64,000 nucleotides of DNA from JAJDIA01 sp031555735 (GTDB taxonomy: Bacteria; Bacteroidota; Bacteroidia; Bacteroidales; Tannerellaceae): positions 1-64,000 of the forward strand of contig JAVBUE010000004.1 of the NCBI GenBank assembly GCA_031555735.1, given 5' to 3'. A program made the translations under genes and the position numbers. The notes below the pieces were generated by a model, which worked only from the letters and a program-made list of their open reading frames with translations, was not told the DNA's origin and ran no database searches. Below, piece by piece: positions 35,516-44,431 of this stretch (its first letter is position 1; every line of letters starts with the position of its first letter).

Positions 35516-36742
35516 ATGCGTATGTCAGACATCAATACTTGTATCCTGTGGATTATGATGACCTTCATGGCGATAGGCGCCATCGACCGTATATTGAACC
35601 AGTTCGGAGGATCAGCGGCTATCCTAAGCAAAATAAGACTACAACCGATCGGGAAAGCGATCGAAGGGGCAGGCATACAATTGGAGGAAGGCTTTATGGC
35701 CATGGGCGCCCTTGCCCTGGCAATGGTTGGCGTGATGGCGCTGGCGCCGGTACTGGCGCAACTGTTGGGAGGGATCGTTACCCCAATATACACCGCATTA
35801 GGCGCCAGTCCCGCCATGTTTGCCACCACCCTGCTCGCCATTGATATGGGAGGATACACCCTCGCGGGCGAACTGGCCGGAGGCGATATCGCGGCATGGA
35901 TGTACGCCGGCGTACTCTTAGGCTCGATGATGGGAGCCACGCTGGTATTCACCATCCCCGTCGGGCTGGGCATTATCCGGAAGGAAGACAGACGTTTCCT
36001 CGCGATGGGTATCCTGGCAGGTATCGTCACCATCCCCGTGGGATGTATCGCAGGCGGACTGGCAGGCATGGCTTCCGATATCGTGATCAACGGCCAGCCG
36101 GTCACATTCACCCTTTCCATGCTGGTGGTCAACATGATTCCCGTCATGCTCGTCGCCCTCCTGGTCGGCCTCGGATTGAAATACATCCCGGAACAAATGA
36201 TTGCCGGTTTTCACGTATTCGCCAGGATACTGGTGGTTGTGATCACCATCGGTCTGGCCTGCGCCGTCTTACAGGATCAGACAGGCTTCGTTGTCATCCC
36301 GGGCATGGCGCCGATCTTTTCAGACACCCACGCGATCAATGGCGACTACCGCGCGATCGAAGTGATCGGCAAGATCGCATGTATCCTCCTGGGCGCATAC
36401 CCGATGATGTTCCTGATTACCCGTTGGCTGCGCAAACCCCTGTTAAAGATTGGTGGAATGCTGCGGATGAACGATGCCGCGGCAGCAGGCATGGTCGCCT
36501 CCCTGGCGAACAACATCCCCATGTTCGGCCTGCTACACCGGATGGACGACCGGGGAAAAGTACTCAACGTCGCCTTCGCCGTGTCGGCTGCCTTTACGTT
36601 TGGCGACCACCTGGGCTTTGTGGCCGCGGTAGCCTCCCCCATGATCTTTCCCCTAATTGTGGGCAAACTGACGGGCGGCATAACGGCTATCTTCGTCGCC
36701 ATGCTGATCGCCCCGAAACCATCGGAAGAAAAGAAATCCTAA
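35516..36742 (+). CDS. eutH: Ethanolamine permease/utilisation protein EutH
   Basis: A 408-residue integral membrane protein with about 10-11 hydrophobic segments (for example LAMVGVMALAPVLAQLLGGIV, GIVTIPVGCIAGGLAGMASD and SMLVVNMIPVMLVALLVGLG). In the EutH family it brings in ethanolamine, mainly where protonated substrate cannot diffuse. RMNDAAAAGMVASLANNIPM and the C-terminal TFGDHLGFVAAVASPM are family-conserved. It starts a three-gene run with eutB 16 bases downstream. No cobalamin riboswitch is recognisable in the 100 bases upstream. Confidence 0.93.
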   Translation: MRMSDINTCILWIMMTFMAIGAIDRILNQFGGSAAILSKIRLQPIGKAIEGAGIQLEEGFMAMGALALAMVGVMALAPVLAQLLGGIVTPIYTALGASPAMFATTLLAIDMGGYTLAGELAGGDIAAWMYAGVLLGSMMGATLVFTIPVGLGIIRKEDRRFLAMGILAGIVTIPVGCIAGGLAGMASDIVINGQPVTFTLSMLVVNMIPVMLVALLVGLGLKYIPEQMIAGFHVFARILVVVITIGLACAVLQDQTGFVVIPGMAPIFSDTHAINGDYRAIEVIGKIACILLGAYPMMFLITRWLRKPLLKIGGMLRMNDAAAAGMVASLANNIPMFGLLHRMDDRGKVLNVAFAVSAAFTFGDHLGFVAAVASPMIFPLIVGKLTGGITAIFVAMLIAPKPSEEKKS

Positions 36743-36758
36743 CCCATCCATACACCAG

Positions 36759-38147
36759 ATGAACTACCACACCACCATCGGGCATACCGCCTATACCTTT
36801 GGTTCTCTCCGGGAACTGATGGCGAAAGCCACTCCCGAACGTTCCGGCGACCAGTTGGCAGGCATCGCCGCACGGAGCATGGAAGAACGGGTAGCGGCAC
36901 AAAGAACATTGGCCGACCTACCCCTTCCCCTCTTTCTGGAAGAGCTGCTGATCCCGTATGAGACAGACGAAGTCACCCGCCTGATCATCGACACCCACGA
37001 CGACGGCGCTTTTGCCCCCGTCTCCCACCTCACCGTAGGCGGTTTCCGCAACTGGCTGCTGAGTGAACAGGCCACTCCCGAAAAACTGCGCGCCCTTGCA
37101 CCGGGCATCACACCGGAAATGGCCGCCGCCGTATCCAAGCTCATGAACAACCAGGATCTGATCCTGGCAGCCAAAAAATGCCAGATAACCACCCGCTTCC
37201 GCAACACCATCGGACTACCCGGTTGCCTATCCACACGGTTGCAACCCAATCACCCCACCGACGACCTGAAAGGCATAGCCGCCTCACTGATCGACGGGCT
37301 TCTGTATGGAAACGGCGACGCGGTGATCGGCATCAACCCCGCAGGCGACAGTATGCCGGCTTTGGAACAGATGAGCTACCTGCTCGACGAAGTGATCAGC
37401 CGCTATCAGATACCCACCCAGTCGTGCGTGCTTACCCACGTCACCAACACCATCCAACTGATCGAAAAAAAAGTGCCGGTGGACCTCGTATTCCAATCGA
37501 TCGCCGGCACCGAAGCCGCCAACCGGGGCTTTGGCGTCAGCCTGTCCGTGCTGGACGAAGCCTGGCAAGCCGCCTTGAGCATGCGCCGTGGAACGATCGG
37601 CGACAATGTCATGTATTTTGAGACAGGACAGGGAAGCTGCCTCTCCGCCGAGGCACATCACGGAGTGGATCAGCAGACCTGCGAAGCCCGCGCCTATGCC
37701 GTAGCCCGCCGGTATCGCCCGTTGTTACTCAATACGGTGGTCGGTTTTATCGGGCCGGAATACCTGTACAATGGAAAACAGATCATCCGTGCCGGGCTCG
37801 AAGATCATTTCTGCGGGAAACTGATGGGCGTACCCATCGGCTGCGACGTATGCTATACCAACCATGCCGAAGCCGACCAGGACGATATGGACACGTTGCT
37901 CACCCTGTTGGCGGTGGCCGGTGTCACCTACATCATCGGTGTACCCGGCGCCGATGATATCATGCTCAACTACCAGAGCACCTCTTTCCACGACGCCTTG
38001 TATATCCGGGAAGTACTGGGACTGAAACCCGCTCCCGAATTTGCCGCCTGGCTCCAACAAAGGCAACTTACAGATGCGAACGGACGGTTACTACCCGCCT
38101 CCACATCCCAGTTAACAGAACTACCTTCATTCTTACAACACTTATGA
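36759..38147 (+). CDS. eutB: Ethanolamine ammonia-lyase large subunit
   Basis: EutB is the catalytic TIM-barrel subunit that, with adenosylcobalamin, splits ethanolamine into acetaldehyde and ammonia. The 462-residue length matches E. coli EutB (453). Conserved stretches include NQDLILAAKKCQITTRFRNT (near residue 130), GNGDAVIGINPAGDSMPALE (near 188), VDLVFQSIAGTEAANRGFGV (near 243), YFETGQGSCLSAEAHHGVDQ and GVPIGCDVCYTNHAEADQDD. The stop overlaps eutC by 4 bases (ATGA). No eutA reactivase, eutE dehydrogenase or shell protein gene is nearby. Confidence 0.97.
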   Translation: MNYHTTIGHTAYTFGSLRELMAKATPERSGDQLAGIAARSMEERVAAQRTLADLPLPLFLEELLIPYETDEVTRLIIDTHDDGAFAPVSHLTVGGFRNWLLSEQATPEKLRALAPGITPEMAAAVSKLMNNQDLILAAKKCQITTRFRNTIGLPGCLSTRLQPNHPTDDLKGIAASLIDGLLYGNGDAVIGINPAGDSMPALEQMSYLLDEVISRYQIPTQSCVLTHVTNTIQLIEKKVPVDLVFQSIAGTEAANRGFGVSLSVLDEAWQAALSMRRGTIGDNVMYFETGQGSCLSAEAHHGVDQQTCEARAYAVARRYRPLLLNTVVGFIGPEYLYNGKQIIRAGLEDHFCGKLMGVPIGCDVCYTNHAEADQDDMDTLLTLLAVAGVTYIIGVPGADDIMLNYQSTSFHDALYIREVLGLKPAPEFAAWLQQRQLTDANGRLLPASTSQLTELPSFLQHL

Positions 38148-38926
38148 ATCAGGATGGATTAATCCCCAATCCCTGGGGAACACTCAGGCAATATACCGCA
38201 GCCCGTATCGCGTTGGGGCGCGCCGGTTCCGCCATACCCACAGACGCCTGCCTGGCTTTCCGGTTAGCCCACGCCCAGGCGAAGGATGCCGTCGTCCAAT
38301 CGCTGGACAGGGAAAAACTCACGGAAACGTTCCAATCCTCCGGCATACACACCTTATGGGTGGAGAGCAGGGCGCGGGATAAACAGGAATACCTCACCCG
38401 CCCCGATCTGGGACGGATGCTCAGCGCCTCATCAGCAGAACAGCTCCGCGCCTCCGCCCTGCTACCCGCCGATATCCTGATTACCGTAGGCGACGGCCTT
38501 TCATCCGTTGCCATCCAAAGGCATGCCGCCCCGTTCATCCAACAGCTCCTGCCCTACCTGCATACACTGGGAAAGACCACCACACCGGTGGTGATTGCCC
38601 GGCATGCCCGCGTAGCCCTGGGCGACGACATCAACCGATGGGTCGGGGCACAAATCATCCTTATGTTGATCGGGGAACGACCAGGCCTTTCTTCTCCCGA
38701 CAGCATGGGAGCATACCTCACCTGGCATACAGGAAAAGATAGTAGCCTGGACGCGGAAAGAAATTGCATCTCGAACATCCGCCCCGAAGGATTGCCCTAC
38801 GATAAGGCCGCCTTTAAACTGGCCTGGCTGATCGAACAGGCCTGCATGCGGCAGGGCACCGGTATCGAGTTGAAAGACCGGAGCGACGACCCCGCCTGTC
38901 ACCACCTCCTGCGTCCGGCAACCTGA
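38144..38926 (+). CDS. eutC: Ethanolamine ammonia-lyase small subunit
   Basis: EutC binds the cobalamin at the subunit interface. The 260-residue protein has the family features TAARIALGRAGSAIPTDACL at the N-terminus, SRARDKQEYLTRPDLGRML near residue 67, ILITVGDGLSSVAIQRHAA near 108, and MLIGERPGLSSPDSMGAYLT near 170. It is coupled to eutB by a 4-base overlap. A short hairpin GTCCGGCA/TGCCGGAC spans its stop (38913-38933) and may end transcription between the converging genes. Confidence 0.96.
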   Translation: MNQDGLIPNPWGTLRQYTAARIALGRAGSAIPTDACLAFRLAHAQAKDAVVQSLDREKLTETFQSSGIHTLWVESRARDKQEYLTRPDLGRMLSASSAEQLRASALLPADILITVGDGLSSVAIQRHAAPFIQQLLPYLHTLGKTTTPVVIARHARVALGDDINRWVGAQIILMLIGERPGLSSPDSMGAYLTWHTGKDSSLDAERNCISNIRPEGLPYDKAAFKLAWLIEQACMRQGTGIELKDRSDDPACHHLLRPAT

Positions 38927-38948
38927 TGCCGGACACCGGAAGCCCGTA

Positions 38949-40724
38949 TCAGAAGTTCACATTCACCCCGACCATGGCGCTGAAGCCCTGCATCGGATAG
39001 CCGTAATACCATTCGTAGTCCTGAAACAGCAGGTTGTTCAGCTTGACGTATGCGCCGAACGTATCATTCAGGGTATAAGCAGCCGTCGCATTCAGTTCGT
39101 TGATGTTTTTGAATTTAGCCTCCATCGCGTTATACAGTTGGGTGTAACGGCCGGTAGCCAGGTAATAGTCGGCCGACACGGACAACCGCGGCATCGGTTT
39201 CACGGTAAAGCCGGCGGTGATCTCCGTCTTTGGCCTTCCGTATGCAGTGAGTTCTTCATCGCCCTTGACACCCCACTGATCGCCATAGTTCGCCTTCCAG
39301 TCATTAAACACTCCCTTCAGGTGGAAATCCATGAATTGCTGGTACATATACTTCACCTCCATACCGAAAAACAACAGTTTGGTATCGATATGGTCCAGGT
39401 GATTGCCATAATTCCCAAAGTCGTTTTCACCATGCAACTGGTTGGGGACGAAGAAGAAATCATCGTTTACGATCTTATACCCGCCAAACACGTCAAACCA
39501 GAAACCCGGAGCCACGCCGCTCTTCACGCCTGCCACCACATCCAGCCAGTTACGCGAAGGCTGCACGCCCATCGTCGGGTTGTTATAGCGGTTGATCTGC
39601 GACAAATCAACCATACTGTTCGAGCGGATATCCCCTTTTGCGGCAAGATACAGCACTGTCTTGTCCGCCACCGCCATATCCGCCGAGATATTCGGTGCGG
39701 CCATAAACTGGTCGTCATCGCCGGTGATATACCCCACCGTCGCTCCCAGCTTCACCCGCCAGTTGCCACCCTCCATCAGGTAATAGGGCGAAAGCAGGAT
39801 TTCGGAATGGCTATCGAACGATGCGCTGTAACTACCCAGGCTGTCGGGACGGATCGTTTCCGGCGGCAGGTCGTAGTTCAGGACTTTGAACCCCGCATCC
39901 AGCCCGATCCGGTGTCCCCAACTCGTGGCCGCAGACAGACCGCCTTTCAGCGCTACCGTATGCTCCGTCGTCCCTTCCGTTTGCTTGCTTAACCCGTATT
40001 TATAGGAGAAGTTGGTATAATCCACATCCAGCAGATAGCCGATCATCGCATCTTCTTTCGATCGTAATCCCGTAAAGACGTGGATGGTTTGCGCTCCCTG
40101 GTTCGTTTCCGTATCGGCGGGAATCAGGGAGGAAAACTGCGGCGGGGTCATCGGCAAGCCGTAATAATTGAATGCCGAATACCCGTACTTCCCTCCCAGG
40201 CGGAAGATCGCTTTATCAAATACATGGCTGAAGTTCAGTCCGCCCACGTTATCGTTGATCTTCGCCTTCACCTCCTCATCCGTCTGGATATAGTCCACAT
40301 CGCCGTTTGTGGAGCGGTGCGAGAAATAGATTCCCAGTTGGTCTTTCTCCGTCCGCAGGATATGGTATCCCAGGTCGCCGTTGATATTCATATAGGTGCC
40401 GATGCCGAAATGGAGGTAACCCCGGCGTTTGTTATACTCCATATCCGTCAGGATATTTCCCGAGGGGAGCAGGACAAACTCCTTGGCCGGATCCGCCGGG
40501 ATGGTGAGGGTGGAATAATCGATCGGGATCTTCCGGATCTCGGGTTCCTTGACGGCGGGCAGGGTATTCACCTTGTTAGCATCCTGCACGGTAGGGTCGT
40601 ATTCCCGTTCCAGCGTCATCTCCCTGTTCAGGTTTGTCTTTTCCTCTTGGGCGTACAAGGTCGAAGAGACGCTTGCCACAACCACCACACACAAAGCCTT
40701 TATCGTATATATAGTCGTTCTCAT
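38949..40724 (-). CDS. Outer-membrane beta-barrel protein
   Basis: A 591-residue protein with a signal peptide (IKALCVVVVASVSSTLYAQ). A short periplasmic stretch (LNREMTLEREYDPTVQDANK; LPAVKEPEIRKIPIDYSTLT) precedes about 480 residues of alternating amphipathic strands rich in Tyr, Gly, Asn and Phe, ending in GYPMQGFSAMVGVNVNF, an aromatic C-terminus typical of barrel insertion. It resembles the barrel half of TonB-dependent receptors, but no plug or TonB box is seen. The gene is 6 bases downstream of the 1000-residue TPR gene on the same strand, so the two very probably work together. Substrate unknown. Confidence 0.82.
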   Translation of the reverse strand: MRTTIYTIKALCVVVVASVSSTLYAQEEKTNLNREMTLEREYDPTVQDANKVNTLPAVKEPEIRKIPIDYSTLTIPADPAKEFVLLPSGNILTDMEYNKRRGYLHFGIGTYMNINGDLGYHILRTEKDQLGIYFSHRSTNGDVDYIQTDEEVKAKINDNVGGLNFSHVFDKAIFRLGGKYGYSAFNYYGLPMTPPQFSSLIPADTETNQGAQTIHVFTGLRSKEDAMIGYLLDVDYTNFSYKYGLSKQTEGTTEHTVALKGGLSAATSWGHRIGLDAGFKVLNYDLPPETIRPDSLGSYSASFDSHSEILLSPYYLMEGGNWRVKLGATVGYITGDDDQFMAAPNISADMAVADKTVLYLAAKGDIRSNSMVDLSQINRYNNPTMGVQPSRNWLDVVAGVKSGVAPGFWFDVFGGYKIVNDDFFFVPNQLHGENDFGNYGNHLDHIDTKLLFFGMEVKYMYQQFMDFHLKGVFNDWKANYGDQWGVKGDEELTAYGRPKTEITAGFTVKPMPRLSVSADYYLATGRYTQLYNAMEAKFKNINELNATAAYTLNDTFGAYVKLNNLLFQDYEWYYGYPMQGFSAMVGVNVNF

Positions 40725-40730
40725 CGGATG

Positions 40731-43700
40731 TTACTTCTTAAGTTTAGCTAATCTGTTTTCAATCATGGCTGCGATATCATCGTCTCCTTTATAGTTGTTC
40801 TGCAAACTGTTCAGATACACACGCGCCTGGACGTCGTCACCTTTCCGGATGTAGATATCCGCCCAGAGGATAAAACCACGCGCCAGCCAATACTGGTGAG
40901 GCGTACCGTTCTTCGCATACTCATCGAGCACCTTCAGCGCGTTCGCGTCGTCGTTGTTATCGTAGTACAACTGCGCCAGCAGGTATTTGGCTTCAGCCCC
41001 ATGTACCGTACGGGTATCTTTCGACAGCTCTTTCAGGTCGTCCATCGCCTGGTTTTTCTCTCCCAGGGCGATATACGATTTAGCCCGTACATACCGTGCT
41101 TCAGCAATCAGTTCGGGCGACAACTTGGGTTCTTTCAGCAGTTCGCTGGCTGCCAGCAACGCTTCTTTCGGTTGGTTGACGAAACCGGCGCAACGCATGA
41201 CGCCCACCCTGGCCGCTTCCTTATTCTCCGGATTCTCCGCCACCACCTGCAGGCGTTTGAACGATTGCATGGCCGCCGCATATTCTTTTTGCAGGTATTC
41301 GATCTCGGCGGTACGGGCAACGGCGTCTTCGAGGAACTTCGTGTCGCCGCTATCCGTCACCTTCCGGTAGTAGCCCAACGCTTCCCCATATTCTTTTTTA
41401 TTGAAGGCGATGCTTCCCAGGTAGTAGTTGGCGTTCGCGCTGAAAGCCCCTGCGGGGAACGACTGGAGGTAGTTCACCATACTGCGGCGCGCCCCCTCGT
41501 TATCTCCCCGTAAGAACAGTTTCTCCGCCGCGATGTAGGTCAGCGAATCCTGTTCGCTCACTTCCATCCGCATGGATCCGCCCAGTGAATTGGCATACGC
41601 CGCATAGGCATTGACATCGTTCAGTTCGATATACACCGACTTCAGATCCTGCAATGCCACCCGCGCTTCTTCGCTGCCCGGGTAATCGCTGATCACCTTC
41701 TTGTAGGCTGTGGCCGCTTTCGCCGGCTGGTTATCGTTAAAATACACCAGCCCCAGTTGTACGCCGGCCTTCCGCGCCAACGCTGTTTGCGGGAAACGTT
41801 TCACCAGCGTCTCGAAGGCGTCGGCAGCCGCTTTGTTGTCCGACAACATCACATAAGCGCGTCCTTTTTCAAACAAGGCGTCGTCCACATACTGCGACTC
41901 GGGGAAGTCCCGTACCAGGCGGTCCATCGCCTGAATCTTACCCGGGTAATCTTTCTGCAGGCCCAGCACGAAGCCTCGTTGGTAAAGCGAATAATCGCCG
42001 GCCGACGGCAGCACCTGCGCGGCGCGGGCATAACTTTCTTCCGCCTGTGCAAACTGGCGGCCGTGGAAAAGGCAGTCGCCGATGCGGTTGTAGGCATCCG
42101 CCAGTGCAGGAGCCGTGCGGTTCTTTTCCTGGTCGGTGTACTGGCGGAACCGGTTCAACGCCTCGTCGTAATGCTGTTGCTTGAAATAGCTGTATCCCAG
42201 GTTGTAATGCGCCAGGGCATACATATCGGAAGTACGTTGGCGGGTATTATTGAGGTAGGCGCGGAAATCGGCGATCGCCGGGTCGTATTTCCCCTGGCGG
42301 TAATACGATTCGCCCCGCCAGTAATACGCCTCATTGCGCGCCTCGGCATTGTAGGAGCCCATATTGATGGAACGGGTGAAGAGGTCCACCGCCTCATCCA
42401 GTTTCATATTCGTAAAAGCCTGTGTGCCGAGTTGGAACAGGATATCCTGTTTGGCTTCCAGTATTTTGTTGCCCGGCTGTTTGATCTTGTCGATCGACGT
42501 GAGCGCATCCCGGTAATTTTTAGTGGTAAGATACACTTCCACCAGGTAATCGTTCACCTTATCGGCATAGCGGGAGTTGGGGAAATCGTTCAGGAAATCC
42601 TGGAAGATGTTGACCGACTGTCCGAAGCCGGTAAACGCCGTTTCATGGAGCAGCAGGGCGTAGTTATACAACGCCGTTTCCCGCACCTGCGGGTCGAATG
42701 AAGCAGTGGCGGCCACTTCGAAAGCCATGCGGGCATTGTTCTTATCCTTCAGCCGGAGGTAACATTGGCCGAGGTAGAGATAGGCGTTCTGAGCCAGGGC
42801 GTCGTTGGCCGACACCACCCGCCCGAAGGCATTGACGGCGCTGCTGTAGTTCCCTTTATTGTAATAACAGATCCCCAGCAGGTAGAGGTCGCCGCGCATC
42901 GGATCGTTGGTCAGGGAAGCATATTTGCTCAGGCGGTCGAGCGCCTTCTCCTGGTTGCCCTGATTGAAATACGAGTTTCCGAGCAGGCGATACACTTCCG
43001 TATTATGCTCGCTGTCCGGGAAAAGGGTGAGCAGTTCTTCCCCCTCCTTCACCACCTGTGCATATTGATTCTGAATGAAATAGATCTGGGTGATATAGTA
43101 GAGCGATTGTTCCCGGTAAGCGGTAAAGTTCTTCAGACGGGCGAACTCGGTCAGCGCGCTGTCGTACTTTCCGGTCGCGTAATCGATATACGCCACATAG
43201 TAGGCGGCAGCTTCCCGGTACTGCGATCCGATCTGGCGGATACGCATGAAGTATCCCCGCGCCTTGTCGAGCGTACCTTGTTGGAGCAGGGCATACGCCT
43301 GGCGGAACGAATAGGTTTCCTGCTGTTCAGGGCTCAGCAGGTCGATATCCGACTGCCCGAACCAGAACAGCGCCTTTTCATACTCTTCGTTGCCGAAGTG
43401 CACGCTGCCGATAAAAAATTGGATCTCGTTGGCATGGCGGGAATCGGGATAAGTATCCAGATACTCCTTCAGCACGAGGTCGGCTCCCGGACGTCCCTGT
43501 TCGAAAGCGGCGCAGGCAAGCATATAATCGGCCTCCTGGATCAGGTCGGCATTCGCCGCCTGCTTTTTATACGCTTCCAGCTTGTCGATCGCTCCCGCAT
43601 AATTCTTTAATTCGAACAACTCCCTGCCTTCCGTAAACAACCGGTCGGGCGCTATGAACTGATACGACCGTTGCCCGCTTGCCACGTGGCTTACCAGCGC

Positions 43701-43733
43701 AACACACAGTGGAATAAGAATCTTCTTCATCAT
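40731..43733 (-). CDS. 1000-residue secreted TPR protein
   Basis: Signal peptide MMKKILIPLCVALVSHVASG, then an almost continuous superhelix of about 25 TPR-like units, for example LFELKNYAGAIDKLEAYKKQ, AYYWRGESYYRQGKYDPAIA, AHYNLGYSYFKQQHYDEALN, and ANYYLGSIAFNKKEYGEALG. Bacterial members of this size serve as periplasmic scaffolds or accessory proteins to outer-membrane complexes. It is the first gene of a pair with the barrel protein (6-base gap), so a two-part envelope complex is a reasonable inference. TATATTTG on the minus strand (43789-43782) is a likely -7 box. Confidence 0.88.
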   Translation of the reverse strand: MMKKILIPLCVALVSHVASGQRSYQFIAPDRLFTEGRELFELKNYAGAIDKLEAYKKQAANADLIQEADYMLACAAFEQGRPGADLVLKEYLDTYPDSRHANEIQFFIGSVHFGNEEYEKALFWFGQSDIDLLSPEQQETYSFRQAYALLQQGTLDKARGYFMRIRQIGSQYREAAAYYVAYIDYATGKYDSALTEFARLKNFTAYREQSLYYITQIYFIQNQYAQVVKEGEELLTLFPDSEHNTEVYRLLGNSYFNQGNQEKALDRLSKYASLTNDPMRGDLYLLGICYYNKGNYSSAVNAFGRVVSANDALAQNAYLYLGQCYLRLKDKNNARMAFEVAATASFDPQVRETALYNYALLLHETAFTGFGQSVNIFQDFLNDFPNSRYADKVNDYLVEVYLTTKNYRDALTSIDKIKQPGNKILEAKQDILFQLGTQAFTNMKLDEAVDLFTRSINMGSYNAEARNEAYYWRGESYYRQGKYDPAIADFRAYLNNTRQRTSDMYALAHYNLGYSYFKQQHYDEALNRFRQYTDQEKNRTAPALADAYNRIGDCLFHGRQFAQAEESYARAAQVLPSAGDYSLYQRGFVLGLQKDYPGKIQAMDRLVRDFPESQYVDDALFEKGRAYVMLSDNKAAADAFETLVKRFPQTALARKAGVQLGLVYFNDNQPAKAATAYKKVISDYPGSEEARVALQDLKSVYIELNDVNAYAAYANSLGGSMRMEVSEQDSLTYIAAEKLFLRGDNEGARRSMVNYLQSFPAGAFSANANYYLGSIAFNKKEYGEALGYYRKVTDSGDTKFLEDAVARTAEIEYLQKEYAAAMQSFKRLQVVAENPENKEAARVGVMRCAGFVNQPKEALLAASELLKEPKLSPELIAEARYVRAKSYIALGEKNQAMDDLKELSKDTRTVHGAEAKYLLAQLYYDNNDDANALKVLDEYAKNGTPHQYWLARGFILWADIYIRKGDDVQARVYLNSLQNNYKGDDDIAAMIENRLAKLKK

Positions 43734-43948
43734 TCATCAAATTTAACCAAGCACGAAAGCGTACTTGTTGGTTCTAAGCAGCAAATATAGAGATTATGCG
43801 CAAGGAAGGCCGCAGTAATTTAACAAAAAAGACTTAAATACCGGCAGAAGGTACGGGATGGATCAACGAGCGGGTGCATCCGCATTCTTCTCGTCGGCGG
43901 ATATACAGCGTGACAGATGCCGTATTACACGGCATTTGGGGGAAACTG

Positions 43949-44379
43949 CTTCCACCTTCCACTAAGGGGTGTTATCGCGCAGAGAAACAACAAGATAGAC
44001 AGTGGAAGGAGACGTGTTTTCCCTTCCACTTTTCGTCCACTCTGCTTCCACTGTGTGGTAAATGCTCCGACAATTACGTATGCTGTCCCATTTCGAAATG
44101 GGACACAGGCATTTCAATCTGCGTGTAGATGTTGTGCTATCTGCATGTAGATTGAAATGTTGAGACAATCATAGGTAAATGGTCTGACAACCATAGGTAG
44201 ATGTTTGAACTGCCATAGGTAGATGTTTGAACAATCATAGGTGGATGTTTTGAGCTTTACAAGACACACACGCAGTGGAAGCAGAGTGGATGGAAAGTGG
44301 AAGGAAAAAACACGTCTCCTTCCACTGTCTATCTTGTTGTTTCTCTGCGCGATAACACCCCTTAGTGGAAGGTGGAAGG
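43949..44379. mobile_element. Noncoding element with about 110-bp inverted arms (MITE-like)
   Basis: The left arm 43949-44058 and right arm 44266-44379 are inverted copies. The outer 70 or so bases match exactly, including AAGGGGTGTTATCGCGCAGA; the inner 40 carry a few substitutions and small indels. The core CTTCCAC/GTGGAAG recurs within each arm, so each can also fold alone. The central 207 bases hold a 22-bp perfect palindrome (44084-44105, core GTCCCATTTCGAAATGGGAC), an 11-bp inverted repeat CATTTCAATCT/AGATTGAAATG, and 22-bp tandem repeats. No credible protein is encoded and no target-site duplication is obvious. Whether it is a miniature mobile element or a long hairpin RNA is undecided. 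Confidence 0.7.
44174..44261. repeat. 22-bp tandem array inside the inverted-repeat element
   Basis: Four units step exactly 22 bases, starting at 44174, 44196, 44218 and 44240. Units two and three share GGTAGATGTTTGAAC and end in CATA. The fourth starts GGTGGATGTTTTGA. The step and the GGTRGA start match the array at 3883-4003. Confidence 0.8.
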
Positions 44380-44431
44380 GAAAAAGGGAAATCCCCTGAG
44401 AGGAGGGCTGTTTCTCGTTATTTCAGGTGTT

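Noticed and set aside
43874..44150. Short plus-strand frames in the inverted-repeat element
   Set aside because: They cross arm and palindrome sequence and give implausible proteins rich in Cys, His and Arg.
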